64,000 nt of DNA from Baylisascaris procyonis. Its lineage: Eukaryota; Nematoda; Chromadorea; Rhabditida; Ascarididae. A program made the translations under genes and the position numbers. Numbering within the stretch: position 1 is the stretch's first letter; each line of letters opens with the position of its first letter. The stretch lies in NCBI GenBank assembly GCA_037389465.1, contig JAZARR010000069.1, positions 2,405,957 through 2,469,956 of the forward strand. Direction: 5' to 3'. Of the stretch, positions 13,815 to 25,013 are shown one piece after another. Below the pieces are notes generated by a model. That model was not told the DNA's origin. It worked only from the letters and a program-made list of their open reading frames with translations, and searched no databases.

Positions 13815-14122
13815 CAAGGAAATTGTTTGGACGTAATGCAGCGAATTTTCCGGTCAGTCCATCAGCCTCGAAAAGAAGTTGCAGACACTTTAAATTATCA
13901 CAGAATAGGCGAGCATTTTATGCTTGCTGGGTCAGAAAGCAAATGTAGAAGCACACCAGAGGATTTACCGCAACATGCACTTTCCAGAGCCGGTCGTCAG
14001 ACCAACCGGCTTCATACTCGCGAACAAATAAAATGTGTCCAACAATGCATTCCTGTTTCAACCACACAGGCTGCTAGTATAAGCCTCGTACAGGGAGTTC
14101 GCTTTTCCCATCTGACGAGGCG
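13815..14122 (+). CDS. Internal exon candidate of 102 codons, unknown
   Basis: After GAAGTTGCAG the frame stays open to a GTACGT donor, with well-mixed composition (QGNCLDVMQRIFRSVHQPRK; FMLAGSESKCRSTPED; REQIKCVQQC). The enclosing open frame spans 13740-14171. Chance open frames of this length are possible in a window this size, so coding status rests on the flanking sites. Confidence 0.35.
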
Positions 14123-14199
14123 GTACGTATCACTCTTGTTTCACAATACATGCCAATTTATGGCGCCTTGAATTATCTACAACACTTGTTTGTATCAAC

Positions 14200-17170
14200 T
14201 CGAAAGTTGATACAGCGTGGACAATCAAGTGCTCTGCGAAGACTGTGTTGTAAACTGTACCCATATAAACATGCAACTTTATCTTCAGTTGTTCCCAAGT
14301 TGAAACTACTGGACAGATAGGCACATGCGCATACATGTGCATGCAAGCACCACCTTTGCAGTTGCAAATTTGTAAAAGCGCATAAAAACGAATATGTTAT
14401 AGATAGTTTTACAGGAGTTTGAATCATTTAAAGTATCGATGCATTATTTGGCATATTTATTTTTTAAATTGAGTGTGGTTATTCTGAGGAGCAGAAATGT
14501 AAAATGCAGGCACATCCTTAGTTCTTCCGTAAGTTCGTCTGCCTGTTTTACTGGCAAATGAGCAACGCATAAATAGTTTCATCAGCTATGATCACTGTGC
14601 TCGTTGCTTCACGAAATAACTTCTACTTAAGCACCAATTAATCGTAGTGGATGTAGATATCACTAGCACGTGAAAAGGCTTAATCAGAGTATGCGCTAAG
14701 TAGTAAAATTGGTTCGAGGCATCTGATTCGGGAATGCTTGTTTAGAAATGACATCTGAAGCAACCGTACTTTCCTGTGCATATTATGTCGAACATTTTAA
14801 TTGCATTTTTTTCGAGATGTTTTTTTTCATTTTTCGCTTTGTTTTTGGGTTTCACTTCAGGATAAAGCGCATAGGTGCTTCCATTATCGTCTACAAAAGC
14901 GAAGGTATCGCAGGTGCACAGCGATTTTCTTGCAAGTATCAGTCGAGCAAAGTGACAGCGTTCTCTTTCATCCCCTTTAGCAGAATTGCTTTCCAAAGGC
15001 GTATGACCGCCACGTTGCTTTGCATTTAAATATGTCTCTCTCTATCTGTCTGCCGGGTAATTGAAGCTTGGATCAGTCGGGCTGCAGAAGATGAACTTTT
15101 TGGTGATTTATATGTCAAATTCCTTCTTGTAGGTGAAGTGTGTGAGTATGTGGGTGCTTGAAGGGTAGCACAAATAGACGAAGCCCTAGAGTTCGTTGTT
15201 ACGGAAATTGTCTTACAGAGGTCTATCGAGCCTCATAATCCAGGAGCAAGGACAACGATATGCCGCTAATTTTGGCGCATCGAGAGCCAGGCGATCCTCT
15301 GAGAAGAAGTCATATCCGAGGAACTGTTACTTTTCCCCCATACAATGTCTCTTTACACGGAACTAATAGTTCAGAATGCTTTATGCATATATACGTATTG
15401 AACTGGATCATATCTATGTCATTGCTTTTTGTATAAAACTGTTCCCCGGATTTGTAATCGGATTTTTGCTTCCTCGCTAAGGTTCAAACAACAGTTCCAC
15501 TGCATTCCCCATGGAAATATTGTAATTGACGTTCGGAATATTTCAACGTAATTACATTGTTTTCATGCCGTCATCCTTTTCAATGGTTTCTTTGATCCTA
15601 CTTCAATAAGCTGGCTGAAACTGTTATCGATTAACAAGCAAAACTAATTGGATGGCAGTTTTTTCAGATCCTAGCATTTTTTTTTAATATTTCGGAACAG
15701 CTTATGGCTATCAGTGATACCGGCATATAAGAAAAGAGGGTTTTCAAAAAACCTCGTCGAAGGAATTTACGGATGGATGAGGGTATTGATCCTGACTAGT
15801 CGTCGACTGCCTCGTTGGTTTCCATTTCTTCTATCAAAAACATGCGATGCACTTTCTCAGCTACTCACCACAACACTGGCTGTTCCATCGGGGTCAATGT
15901 GAGCTTCATCGATGGAGAGTTATATATCTTATTACGTATTGTCGCGGTACCGTTTCACTGATCTCGTCACGCATTTTGAGTCTGCCATCGCTTTTTTGTG
16001 TTTCATTTCATACTTTGATGTCGCCGTGTACCGACAGTATCCATATTTGCATTGTTCGCCAATAAATTTGTCGTCCATAAAGATATAACAATTGCGACTG
16101 CTGAATTGATAAGCGAAAACAGTGCATTATTCCTCATATTGTAATGTTCTGGTTGTGTTATTACAACCGTCACTTGTTGATTTGTTTTGCTTCATGTGCA
16201 CTAATTACTTACGATGGGGCACGCCAAATGTATAAAGATCATGCATTGTGAACACTCCTTATATCCAACAACTCAACAAAAAAAAAAAAAAACGATTTTT
16301 TCTCACTGCACTGATTCCTCCATCTCACGTTTCGTCGATTCACTCGTCTCCATTTGATATGAACTCATTCAGCTGCCTTTCACTTTTATCTTTAGCGTTC
16401 AGCTCCTCATTTTCTTTCTGCAACAGTGCTGAAAGCAAGGGAAACAAGTTCGAACACTGAACAAGGTGGCGGTGCAAATGATGGAGGAGGCGAATCAAGC
16501 CGTTGTATGCACGTCGACTGCATGCTTAACCGAGCACATTTTAATGCATTCAAGTTACAATAATTAAATTCTTGCAATGAATAAGGGTCAGCGAGTCTTC
16601 TTTTGCGATACGGCGCCATATGACCAATCAGTCGATGTAGAGGCTAAAATAGAGCAAAAATAGTGTCAGCCCGCCTCATGGGGAGCATAAAAATAGAGCA
16701 AACAGGTGAAAAGGCGTCCTACCAAAGCCAACACATGATGTCATTTCCCTACAAGACTACTGTGTCAGCCCGCCTGACTATCGAAAAAGTAAATGGCAGA
16801 CCATGTACGATGGGTTTCTTGTGAAAGCAACCAGCTGCGCAAATTTTAAGTGTTGGATCTCACCTCGATAGATGCGAAGTTAAATCGACTTTAAATTTGG
16901 TGAAGCTTCAATTTTCAATAACTAATTAAGGATATTGAGTAAAGAATGGATAGATTTTAGCAACGCAAACAATCCGGAAAGAATACAACAAAAAAGCGAA
17001 GACAAAAACAAGAAAGACGATGAGCGGGATCAGCATGCGAAAAGAACAACATCTAATGTATGATGGGGAGTGAAACTACCGCAGTCGGCTGCCTAAAATG
17101 GACGCACCCTTCAGACGAAAATATGAGCGGGAGCTTATTGCAGATGCGACAATTCTAAACTGCAAGGATT
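14200..17170. other. No defensible gene
   Basis: One 62-codon frame at 15714-15902 has acceptable composition but no convincing splice sites. The remainder shows only short frames and A/T tracts. Confidence 0.4.
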
Positions 17171-17380
17171 ACAGTATGATTCTTAGGTGGCACACTTTCA
17201 CATGCAGATATTTTCGCGTCCGACAACGACCCAAGCTAGTACAGATCGCATAATAATACAGCTGAGAAACCACTTACCATACAGTAGCACAGATTGAAAT
17301 TTAAAAAATGTGCAAAGGGCAGCCTCGTGCTTCCGAATACGTCGAGTACCACGTTCTTGTTATTCTAGTATTATTTGCAG

Positions 17381-17688
17381 GCAAAGTCTGTTAGGTTGCA
17401 TTCCCCCATTTTAGAGAAGTTGCAGTCATATATCTTCCCATCTGTTGGGAATCTGCCGACAACGTTAGTTGTGAATTCCGTCCAAATGGTTTAATCTTGC
17501 CAACAAACATGATACCGGAGGTCCTCATCCGAAACATCACTGTGGAACATGTGCTCACTCAGCATTTACTTAACCTTATTCATTTTGGGTTACTCCTTGG
17601 GTGGTCTAATGTTTCCCAACTCACCTCGTCTGTGGAAGACTGGGTTACTGTCGTGAATGACCAGTCTCAGATTGACTTACTTCCGTAG
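17381..17688 (+). CDS. Two-exon coding candidate of unknown function
   Basis: Exon 17381-17488 follows TATTATTTGCAG and stays open for 36 codons (AKSVRLHSPILEKLQSY...). Exon 17563-17688 follows GTGCTCACTCAG and runs 41 codons to TAG (NVSQLTSSVEDWVTVV). They join in phase 0, but the donor GTTTAA is weak; without splicing the second frame is also open from 17497, so a frameshifted pseudogene is an alternative. A possible preceding exon near 17178-17236 (MILRWHTFTCRYF) is less certain. Confidence 0.35.
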
Positions 17689-18216
17689 CATGTGCAAGCA
17701 TGTCTAAAGCAGTCCATATTAAAAGATTTCTTTCAAGAACTTGCAGCTTATGCTATCATTGAGTAATTACTGAAATACATTAAATTGTTTCTAACAGCTG
17801 AGACCTCACGAAAAACACGTCAGAGACATACTGTCAGAAGAACATAAGGAAGCGAGCAGCATGGTTCAACGGAGCGTGTTAGAGCCGTTCCTTTTTGTTG
17901 TATTTCCGATTCTCGCAACAAATTAGAGAGTGACTATGAATTGTTTGTTGGTAATTCCTAGATTTGCATACGATTCGTTGAGCACGCACCTGATTTTATT
18001 TGCAAGAAAAATGTTTTGATAACTCCAGTCATTTGTCGAAAACTGGCAATTGGGCGTTCCGAAGGGCAAATGTCGTGATTTACACATAAGTTTTTATTAT
18101 GAGTGTCCCCAACTTAGTACTGAACAATGCATTTTGGTAGCAGCGAAATCGATATTCGTGATCTTTGTATCAACTTGTCGAAATTTTTACATCTGCAACA
18201 CAACCGTTTGTTGCAG

Positions 18217-19264
18217 AATAACCTGTTACCCACATAACGACTGCTACGCTGCGATTTGTCCCTCTTATTTAACTTTATCAGAGCAACTCGCTGGAGAAGT
18301 ATGGAAGTACTTTACACATTCAGCCTTGCGAAATGGAGATCATGATGTGCTAGATTGTGATCGTTGTCTGAAAATAGGTAGTTTGGAACTAAAGCAATGA
18401 ATTATTTTTTGTGCTAATTTTGTGCTATAAGGCTGCAAACAGCTCATTAGATATAGCATTCCACGAACTGTTTCCCTTATTTCTTGCAGCATCGCTCCCA
18501 GCGCCACAGAAATGGGCACCTCTAGTCTTTTTCTTTTCGGATGCGGTGATCCACCTATCGTAGAAGATGGAAGCGACGACGATTTTCTTGCACCCCATTT
18601 ATGGTCTTAATGCAACTGTGTTGCATAAACCGCCTTCTAGAGTGATGCTAATGTACAACAACAGACACTGCTTTGGAAAATCATTCTTAAAGGTTCAGAA
18701 ATTGTATTAGTGGTCCCGTTAAGAAGAAGGGACTGCAGTCCATCACGGATCAATGGTGTTTTGTGGTCCAGGGACCGAGTCACTTTTGAGACTGCGGCAG
18801 TATCAACCGATAAGAAGAGAAATGTTCTGGAAGGTGACAGTCGAATGACACTTCATCGAAAATTCTCGAACAAGCCAGTTATCGCCTGCAAAAACTGAAA
18901 AAAAAAGATTTTTGATAACATACCGGATTTAATGGAACCATCGGTCATCATCATACCGTTTCACTCTTTTAGCGCTCCGTCCTCCTGTATAACGTATAGC
19001 TTGCCGTTTACATAAGTAGGATGACCTTTTACGACTGGGACAAATTAAATGTTTTTTTAGGTTTTCTGCAAATTTGCTTCTTTGAACAATATAATCACTG
19101 GAGCACTTGCCAGCGGAGATTTGCTGCCAAGCCTAAAAGATCGATCAAAGAAAGAGTTTCTTAGCAGCCAACCTCTGCAAGTAAACAGGGGGCATCACGA
19201 TTTTGATATGGGTCTTTTGCCACGGGACATATCGACTCACTACGAAATTCCTAAAACAAAATAA
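18217..19264 (+). CDS. Cluster of four exon candidates, probably one gene
   Basis: Candidates: 18217-18377 (after TTGTTGCAG; ITCYPHNDCYAAICPSY..., GTAGTT donor); 18490-18610 (after TTATTTCTTGCAG; SATEMGTSSLFLFGCGDPP, acidic DGSDDD); 18739-18898 (after GACTGCAG; RINGVLWSRDRVTFETAAV); 19061-19264 (after GTTTTTTTAG; FASLNNIITGALASGDLLPS, 67 codons to TAA). Acceptors and composition are good. Phase does not settle which frames join: the first donor leaves one base, while the best frame of the second exon needs two. I therefore report exons, not a protein. No family recognised. Confidence 0.4.
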
Positions 19265-19725
19265 ACACAAACGTATGCCACCATACAGTCATAGTGATAA
19301 ACAGCACTCAGCGTGTAACATGATCGCCTAATCGACGAGTTATAAAGAACATGTGATAACACCTAAGTTACCAAAACAGAAAGCAAAAAGTCGTTTGTAT
19401 CATGTACGGTTGGTTTGCGGCCAGTCTCCTTAATCGGCAGTCGCTGTTGGCAGCTTAGCCAGCATAGTCTTTCCCTTGTCCTTCTGGCTTATTGGCTCTT
19501 TTTATTCTTTCAACTGCATTTGTCAGCCTTGCTTTCTATACGTTCAGTTCAACAGTCAGAAAGAAACGTTGACTTAGGGTTCAGATGCGTCGTCAGCTGA
19601 CGAAGGACGATAATATGGATTATCGTCAAAGTGACGAATGGAGAGAGTGCTTCAGCTGCTGCAGAAACCGTGAAAAAGAGCATTCGGTGAAAGACGCGCA
19701 AAGGTGAACCAGAAGACGGATACTG

Positions 19726-19911
19726 TTATTCGCTCTCAGTGGATGTTTCCAACCGCATTTCGAAGCAGAACTGTTTGCTTAGCTTGCCCGTCGAAAAGGC
19801 AGCTCCGATCGTGAGCCATTCTACGAGGCATTCCTGAACTGCCAGTTCTTTGTCAAGCTTTTCGTGGGGTACGCAGCTGGACAGCACAAGCAGTGATTGA
19901 GCGCTTACCAT
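19726..19911 (-). CDS. Short open frame, exon-like, unknown
   Basis: 61 codons ending CFEMRLETSTESE then TAA, with good composition (CVPHEKLDKELAVQECLVEW). It starts at an ATG that overlaps a GTAAGC. Splicing that GTAAGC to a CTGTCCAG only 32 nt later would also stay in phase, but such an intron would be unusually short. It lies on the same strand as, and 0.5 kb downstream of, the 20.4-21.1 kb gene and could be a further exon or a separate small gene. Confidence 0.35.
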   Translation of the reverse strand: MVSAQSLLVLSSCVPHEKLDKELAVQECLVEWLTIGAAFSTGKLSKQFCFEMRLETSTESE

Positions 19912-20413
19912 TCCATCATAATGAAAAACTCACATCGCACTAAAAATCTGTGCACAGATGTAAATAAAAGCTTGTGGAATTAAGGGTAAGAGAATCCACA
20001 TGATGTTCAACACACTAAATCAGTGAGGCTTGTCAAATGAAATTAATTATGGTGGCTCTCTTGTACCCAAAAATCATGTGCTTAAAACTTTGAAGGACTT
20101 TGCTTAAAAAGCATGTTTTGCGAATTAATTGACATTCAACGTTTTAAAACCACTTAGATACCTCAACGAATGAAAAGACATTTTTGAAGAGTTGATCGAT
20201 GATTTCTTCACATTGGCCGGCATCTCTGTTATAGTGGGAGATTTTAAGCATGGCCATTGTTCCGCAAACGGTGTGGCACGCTCCGATGGTCTGCTTGAAG
20301 CGTTTTTTATTGAAGTTATTTGATCAGTCCAGTCACCTTGGGGATAACATATTCTACCTCGTGCACATAAACGACGCTACTCTCATAAGCGATGCAAGAA
20401 TTAATGCCAGCTT

Positions 20414-21095
20414 TTAAGCAACAGCTGCATTTTGTTCGGGATAAGCGCCACTGTCTGGGATAAATTCCAATTCCATACCGAAATTCGCCCGGATGCGATT
20501 GGCCTGAAGCAATGAGAATAGTAACATATTAACATATGCTTAACATTTTTTAAAATATTTTTTGATCAACACATCTGGAGCATGATAAACGACCATAGCA
20601 GGGAGTCGTACCTCAGGTAAAACACCTGTAGAAAGTAACTCGTTATCAAATGAAAACCTTTCTTTACTTCCAGACAAAACGCCCTTTGGAAAATAGCATG
20701 TAAGCACAGCCACACGAGGTTTTCCAAAAAGTACAAGCACACGAAAACCCCATCTGCTTAGAATTAATGGAAACGACGAATCAAAAATGGCACCTCTGAG
20801 CCACGTTCCGAAATCAAAATGATATCATGGCTGGCAGTCCCACCCAGCAGTTCGAGTCAGGAATTCATCCACATTGGGACGTGTATTGAAGCACATATAT
20901 GTTAGGGAGGACAGATGAGGACAGTCTTCGATGCAACGTACTCGCTGTGTTTCTGGCTTCTCTGAAAAGTTGGAAGGACAGTCATCAAAGCGATCAGTCA
21001 TAACGACCTTCTTTTGGCACGGTCTCCATAGCACCATCTTCTATCTCACTGAAGCTATGGGAGTCGTCAAGATGGGAATGAGCTAGAGCAACCAA
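20414..21095 (-). CDS. Four-exon gene of unknown function (5' end not found)
   Basis: Exons, in transcript order: 21095-21050, 20961-20844, 20753-20612 and 20503-20414 (stop TAA). Introns are 88, 90 and 108 nt. Acceptors include CAACTTTTCAG, TTCTAAGCAG and CATTGCTTCAG; donors are GTGAGA, GTGGGA and GTACGA. All four exons join in phase into 131 residues. The second exon is cysteine-rich (VRCIEDCPHLSS...MCFN); the third starts WGFRVLVLFGKPRVAVLTCY; the last reads ANRIRANFGMELEFIPDSG. No family recognised. The third exon also stays open for 24 codons past its donor, so an alternative end at 20540 is possible. A start codon lies upstream, not identified. Confidence 0.6.
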
Positions 21096-22513
21096 CTATG
21101 TGATCCTTATAAATCAGAAATTATCACTAGTATCGGATCTAGCATCAGGCAACATTCTCTGCTACATTGTACAATTCTAGTCGAATAACACAAAAACTGC
21201 TAGTACTAAGTAGCTGTAACAAGAATAAAGAGTGGCATTATCTACCAATAGCAATACTTGATGCAGTGGAAAACAGCACAGGGATTAGTGATATATAATC
21301 CTGCATGTACAATGGTGGCTAGTATTGTAATAGAAATGAGTGGTATCGGTATGAAAAATTCTAGACTAAATAGTACTCAGTGCTGATGCTAATAATAAGC
21401 TTATCCTGCCGTTATTGGTATAAGTGCAAAATTGTAATGGAAAGCATTTCGCCAGCAAGCTTTGTGATTGTCATCTCCATCTCTAACCATATGTTCTGTA
21501 AGGCGAAGGGGAGGGACGGGATTTCAACCTTGTGCGAGTCACCTGACCTCATAGGTGTTCCCACCTCTGCTTTTCGTCACTCACGTTGGCATCGTTCACC
21601 AGTTTCTAATTTTCAATACACCCATGCATACCATTCGCCAAACGTCTCGCTTCTTTCAACATAATTTGACGCGTACACCAGGTGTTATTATAATTACATC
21701 CGACGCATTTCACTCACAATACAAGACAAAAACGTTGGAACTTGTAGCGCTTCATACCTCAATATAAACTCGTAATAACGCAATTTGCGACTCGGCTGCG
21801 TGTGACCACAACGGTTCGCTGCGCTGTTACAGCCAACGGCTGCTTTCCGTTGTTAAGGACAGGGAGAGACCATGCGCGTCCTGAGCGAGCGACGCGGTCC
21901 TGGTCACTCAGTAGTAGAATCATCGCAGTAAACCTGAAAATATATCGTAAGAAAGGAAGATCTGGAAAACGAGCTTAAGCATATTTTGAAGAGCATTATG
22001 AGCCCTATCAGAATCGTGCATAACCTGGGATAAAAACAGGGACTTTTCTATAGCATCAGTTTCTTATATGATGTGCCATTGACAAAATTTGCAACATCGC
22101 CGATACATCTGCGCTTCGAAACGCATGATGGAACACGATTTGGCAATAGATGCTAGGAACGTTTTGAAGAGCACTAGGAGCTGCATCAGAATAATTCGTA
22201 ACCCGGGATAAAGGTAAGAACTTTCCTATAACACCAATTTCTTACATGATGTGCAAGTGATAGAATTTGCTGGTCGAAATAGATGAAACACAGAGATTAA
22301 CATACGTTGACGTTGCTGATATATGCGGGCGATATGGGGAAGAAATTTCTCTTCGAACTATCGAAATCGCAGTACTGGTTCGAAGCTGCAGTCGGTGTCG
22401 TTCCTCAGCAGGCAAACATCTGTAATCTCCGACGTCGGTCTCCGTTGAAGAGGTGAAGCAGACATCTGTAATCTCATAAATAATATCGTCATGGAGAAAA
22501 TACATTAGATAAG

Positions 22514-22956
22514 TTGGTACAATAGTTTTTGGATATGACCATGTAATGCGTCGAGTACAGATGGAATAATCATTTATGCTGACGTTTCGGCTCTTTGAGC
22601 CATAATCATAGCAAACCAAGCTGAAAATTCATCAAATAAAATACACTTTGTACGTTTCATAGACTTGGACGGGTTTCAAACAGGTGTGATATGAACGGTA
22701 GTGAGAAGGAGGGTTTAGTTTATTTAAAAAAAAAATAAAAATAAAAATAAACTAAACCCTCCTTCTCACTACCGTTCATATCACACCTGTTTGAAACCCG
22801 TCCAAGTCTATGAAACGTACAAAGTGTATTTTATTTGATGAATTTTCAGCTTGGTTTGCTATGATTATGGCTCAAAGAGCCGAAACGTCAGCATAAATGA
22901 TTATTCCATCTGTACTCGACGCATTACATGGTCATATCCAAAAACTATTGTACCAA
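22514..22956. repeat. 443-bp palindrome: 212-bp arms, 19-nt A-rich spacer
   Basis: 22514-22725 is, as far as I can check base by base, an exact reverse complement of 22745-22956; the spacer 22726-22744 is almost all A. A 15-nt direct repeat, ATACATTAGATAAGT, lies at 22500-22514 (abutting the left arm) and at 23004-23018 (47 bp beyond the right arm), resembling a target-site duplication. It could be a fold-back element, an inverted duplication, or an assembly fold-back artefact. Confidence 0.85.
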
Positions 22957-23553
22957 TATATCTATCGATCATGCGTCTGCGAAACAACAGTGTTACTGCT
23001 CATATACATTAGATAAGTAGTGCAAGTTTTGTGTTACTTGAATTAAGAACATCAAAGAAGTAATTCGCTCTCGTTTTCAAATCTTCATGAGTTAGATGCT
23101 ACTTCAGCTGAAAGCCTGTTGTGGAAGAAATCAGAGATGTTTGACGAAATGGCGAGGAAAAGAAGGAATATAGCATATCGAGCCAGATGCAGTTATTTCT
23201 CCGAAGGATCTTTGACAGACTCCCTACCTTGCAGTGTACACGTAGATGTTTAAGTCGAAGCACAGCGCTGCAGCCATCAAGTCAATGTCGTCTATCAAGC
23301 GCAGACTATCCGAACGTACAGCTCTAAATCCCGTTTCCATTGCAGCATTTCGTCTACACAGTTATACATGGTCATGACCATGAACCTCTATGAAATCTAC
23401 TCATACTCATTTATGATCTCATCCACCGAATGCTGCAATATTGCTAAAAGACTACGAAGGTATTCGCTCTGTTTTGACGCATAGTTTAGGAATTCATACC
23501 TATCTGAAGAATGAATTATTTCGTAACATTCAAAACAATACATTTCCAGCCTC

Positions 23554-23641
23554 AACCTTCTTCGATATAGTGATAAAAACCGATCGGATGATGCCCTGTT
23601 CCCGTGATGCTATACGCGAGTGCTCCGAAAGACCGAAATGA
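23554..23641 (+). CDS. Short terminal-exon candidate inside a transposon
   Basis: After ATACATTTCCAG the frame reads STFFDIVIKTDRMMPCSRDA and ends at TGA; the open frame begins upstream at 23441. It lies within the larger inverted-repeat element, so it may be a passenger or transposon-derived exon. Confidence 0.25.
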
Positions 23642-23873
23642 ATTGCACGCTATCTAATGCTAATGCCACCTTTCATTCTTAAAGGCATTTCTTGTGCGAA
23701 GTAAGAATGCCTGGAGCAATCCATAACATCCTAAAGGCACTGTGCAGAAATACGCTGTCCACCGACTTTCTGAATGCTTAGCAGTGCACGCAGTTGCTAC
23801 GTTAACAAGCTTTCGATCAGATGTTAGTCGACCAAATTTATAGGATGCATTGTCGAATGTGCGAATTTTGTTT

Positions 23874-24640
23874 CTACAATCTGTCGCTCTTGGAACGTTT
23901 TACATGCGAGAAATTGCTTCCGCATGATACTAACCCGTAAAAACAATTACTATCACCTCTGGCTGCGACCCTTGCCCATTTTCCTGGCTTCTGATCGACT
24001 TGGGACGAATGTGAATTGGTGAGTGGCGGATGGGTACTCCGCACACGGAACAGGTGCGCCTTCCACACGTTATCCAGCCATTCTGGACTAGCTGGCTCGA
24101 AACGAATGCTCTTGGTGGCCTCTATCTTCTTTTCGATCTCCTGCACACCTTCATGCGAGCTGCGTTCTTTGGCTAGAGCTGTGCACTTCGAATGACAGCG
24201 TACATTGAAGGTCTCCTGCTTTGTAACCACTTGTGCTCGCCCCCCATATAAATTGCAATTTTTTCACTTGGGACCATGTCGCCTTCGGATCGCTTTTTTG
24301 TTCCTCAATCTTGACCGATCTGTGTCGGAAGGCAAGTACTGCATGCAGTCAAGGTATGGCAATGCAATTAACCATACGCTCAACGCATCGGTTGGCTTTT
24401 TCACCATCGGGGAATCTGCAGTGTCTATTATCGATACGCCTGAACAGGAAAGAAATGAAATGAGGAAAATCCAGAACTATCAAATTGAAGAATTCTTAAC
24501 TGGTGCATATAACAATCGCATGAAAGATCCATCCATAAAGAGCCACAGCGAGTTTAATGTAATTTATGAATGATTTCGTCAAGTCATTAAATCGTCAAGA
24601 GTCGTTTCATGAATTCAGTTCTCCATCAAGAACTGCACCA
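23874..24640 (-). pseudogene. Degenerate coding interior of transposon copy 1
   Basis: A minus-strand frame (24230-23874) reads CHSKCTALAKERSSHEGVQE, then FEPASPEWLDNVWKAHLFRV. Upstream, in other frames, CRFPDGEKANRCVERM is followed by a stop. The same residues can be found, differently broken, at 25790-26370. Conservation of peptide stretches across copies in shifting frames indicates a dead gene, perhaps the transposase or a zinc-finger protein (paired cysteines); I cannot assign it. Confidence 0.4.
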
Positions 24641-25013
24641 CCATACTTCTAAGCAGAAATATATCGGCGACGCTGCAAATTTTATAACGCGTCATATAAT
24701 TGATGTTACAAATTTCAAGTTATAAATGACTCTGATACAGTTTTTATTGCTTTTTAAAATTTCATTCAGCTCGTTTTTCAAATCTTCTTCCTTACGATAC
24801 CTTTCTAGATTAGATTTACTGCGATGCTTTATTTCTCAGTGACCACGACCGCGTCGCTCGCAAAGGACGCGCACGGTCTCTCTCCGTCTCTCTCGTGCGC
24901 GTGCATTGGTGACTAAGTGCACCGAGTCCTTTGCAGTTGCTTTCTTTAAAGAATCGGTCATACCGTGGCTATCTTATTGCGTATTGATGACGGGGTCGGC
25001 GCACTTAGCCAAA

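Larger units (their letters stand above)
21857..24905. mobile_element. DNA transposon copy 1 with long inverted ends (~3.05 kb)
   Basis: The left end (from 21857) reads AGGGAGAGACC...GAGCGACGCGG...CACTCAG. The right end (to about 24905) carries the reverse complement (GTCACT/CAGTGAC; CCGCGTCGCTC; GGTCTCTCTCC). Inside the left end is a tandemly repeated ~180-bp unit (AGAGCATTATGAGCCCTATC-like, again near 22155). The interior 24050-24640 is homologous to 25790-26370 of copy 2. It carries the palindrome at 22514-22956. The transposase class is not recognised. Confidence 0.6.

Noticed and set aside
23931..23940. AACCCGTAA, resembling the miR-100 start
   Set aside because: Lies within the decayed transposon coding region, with no paired arm.
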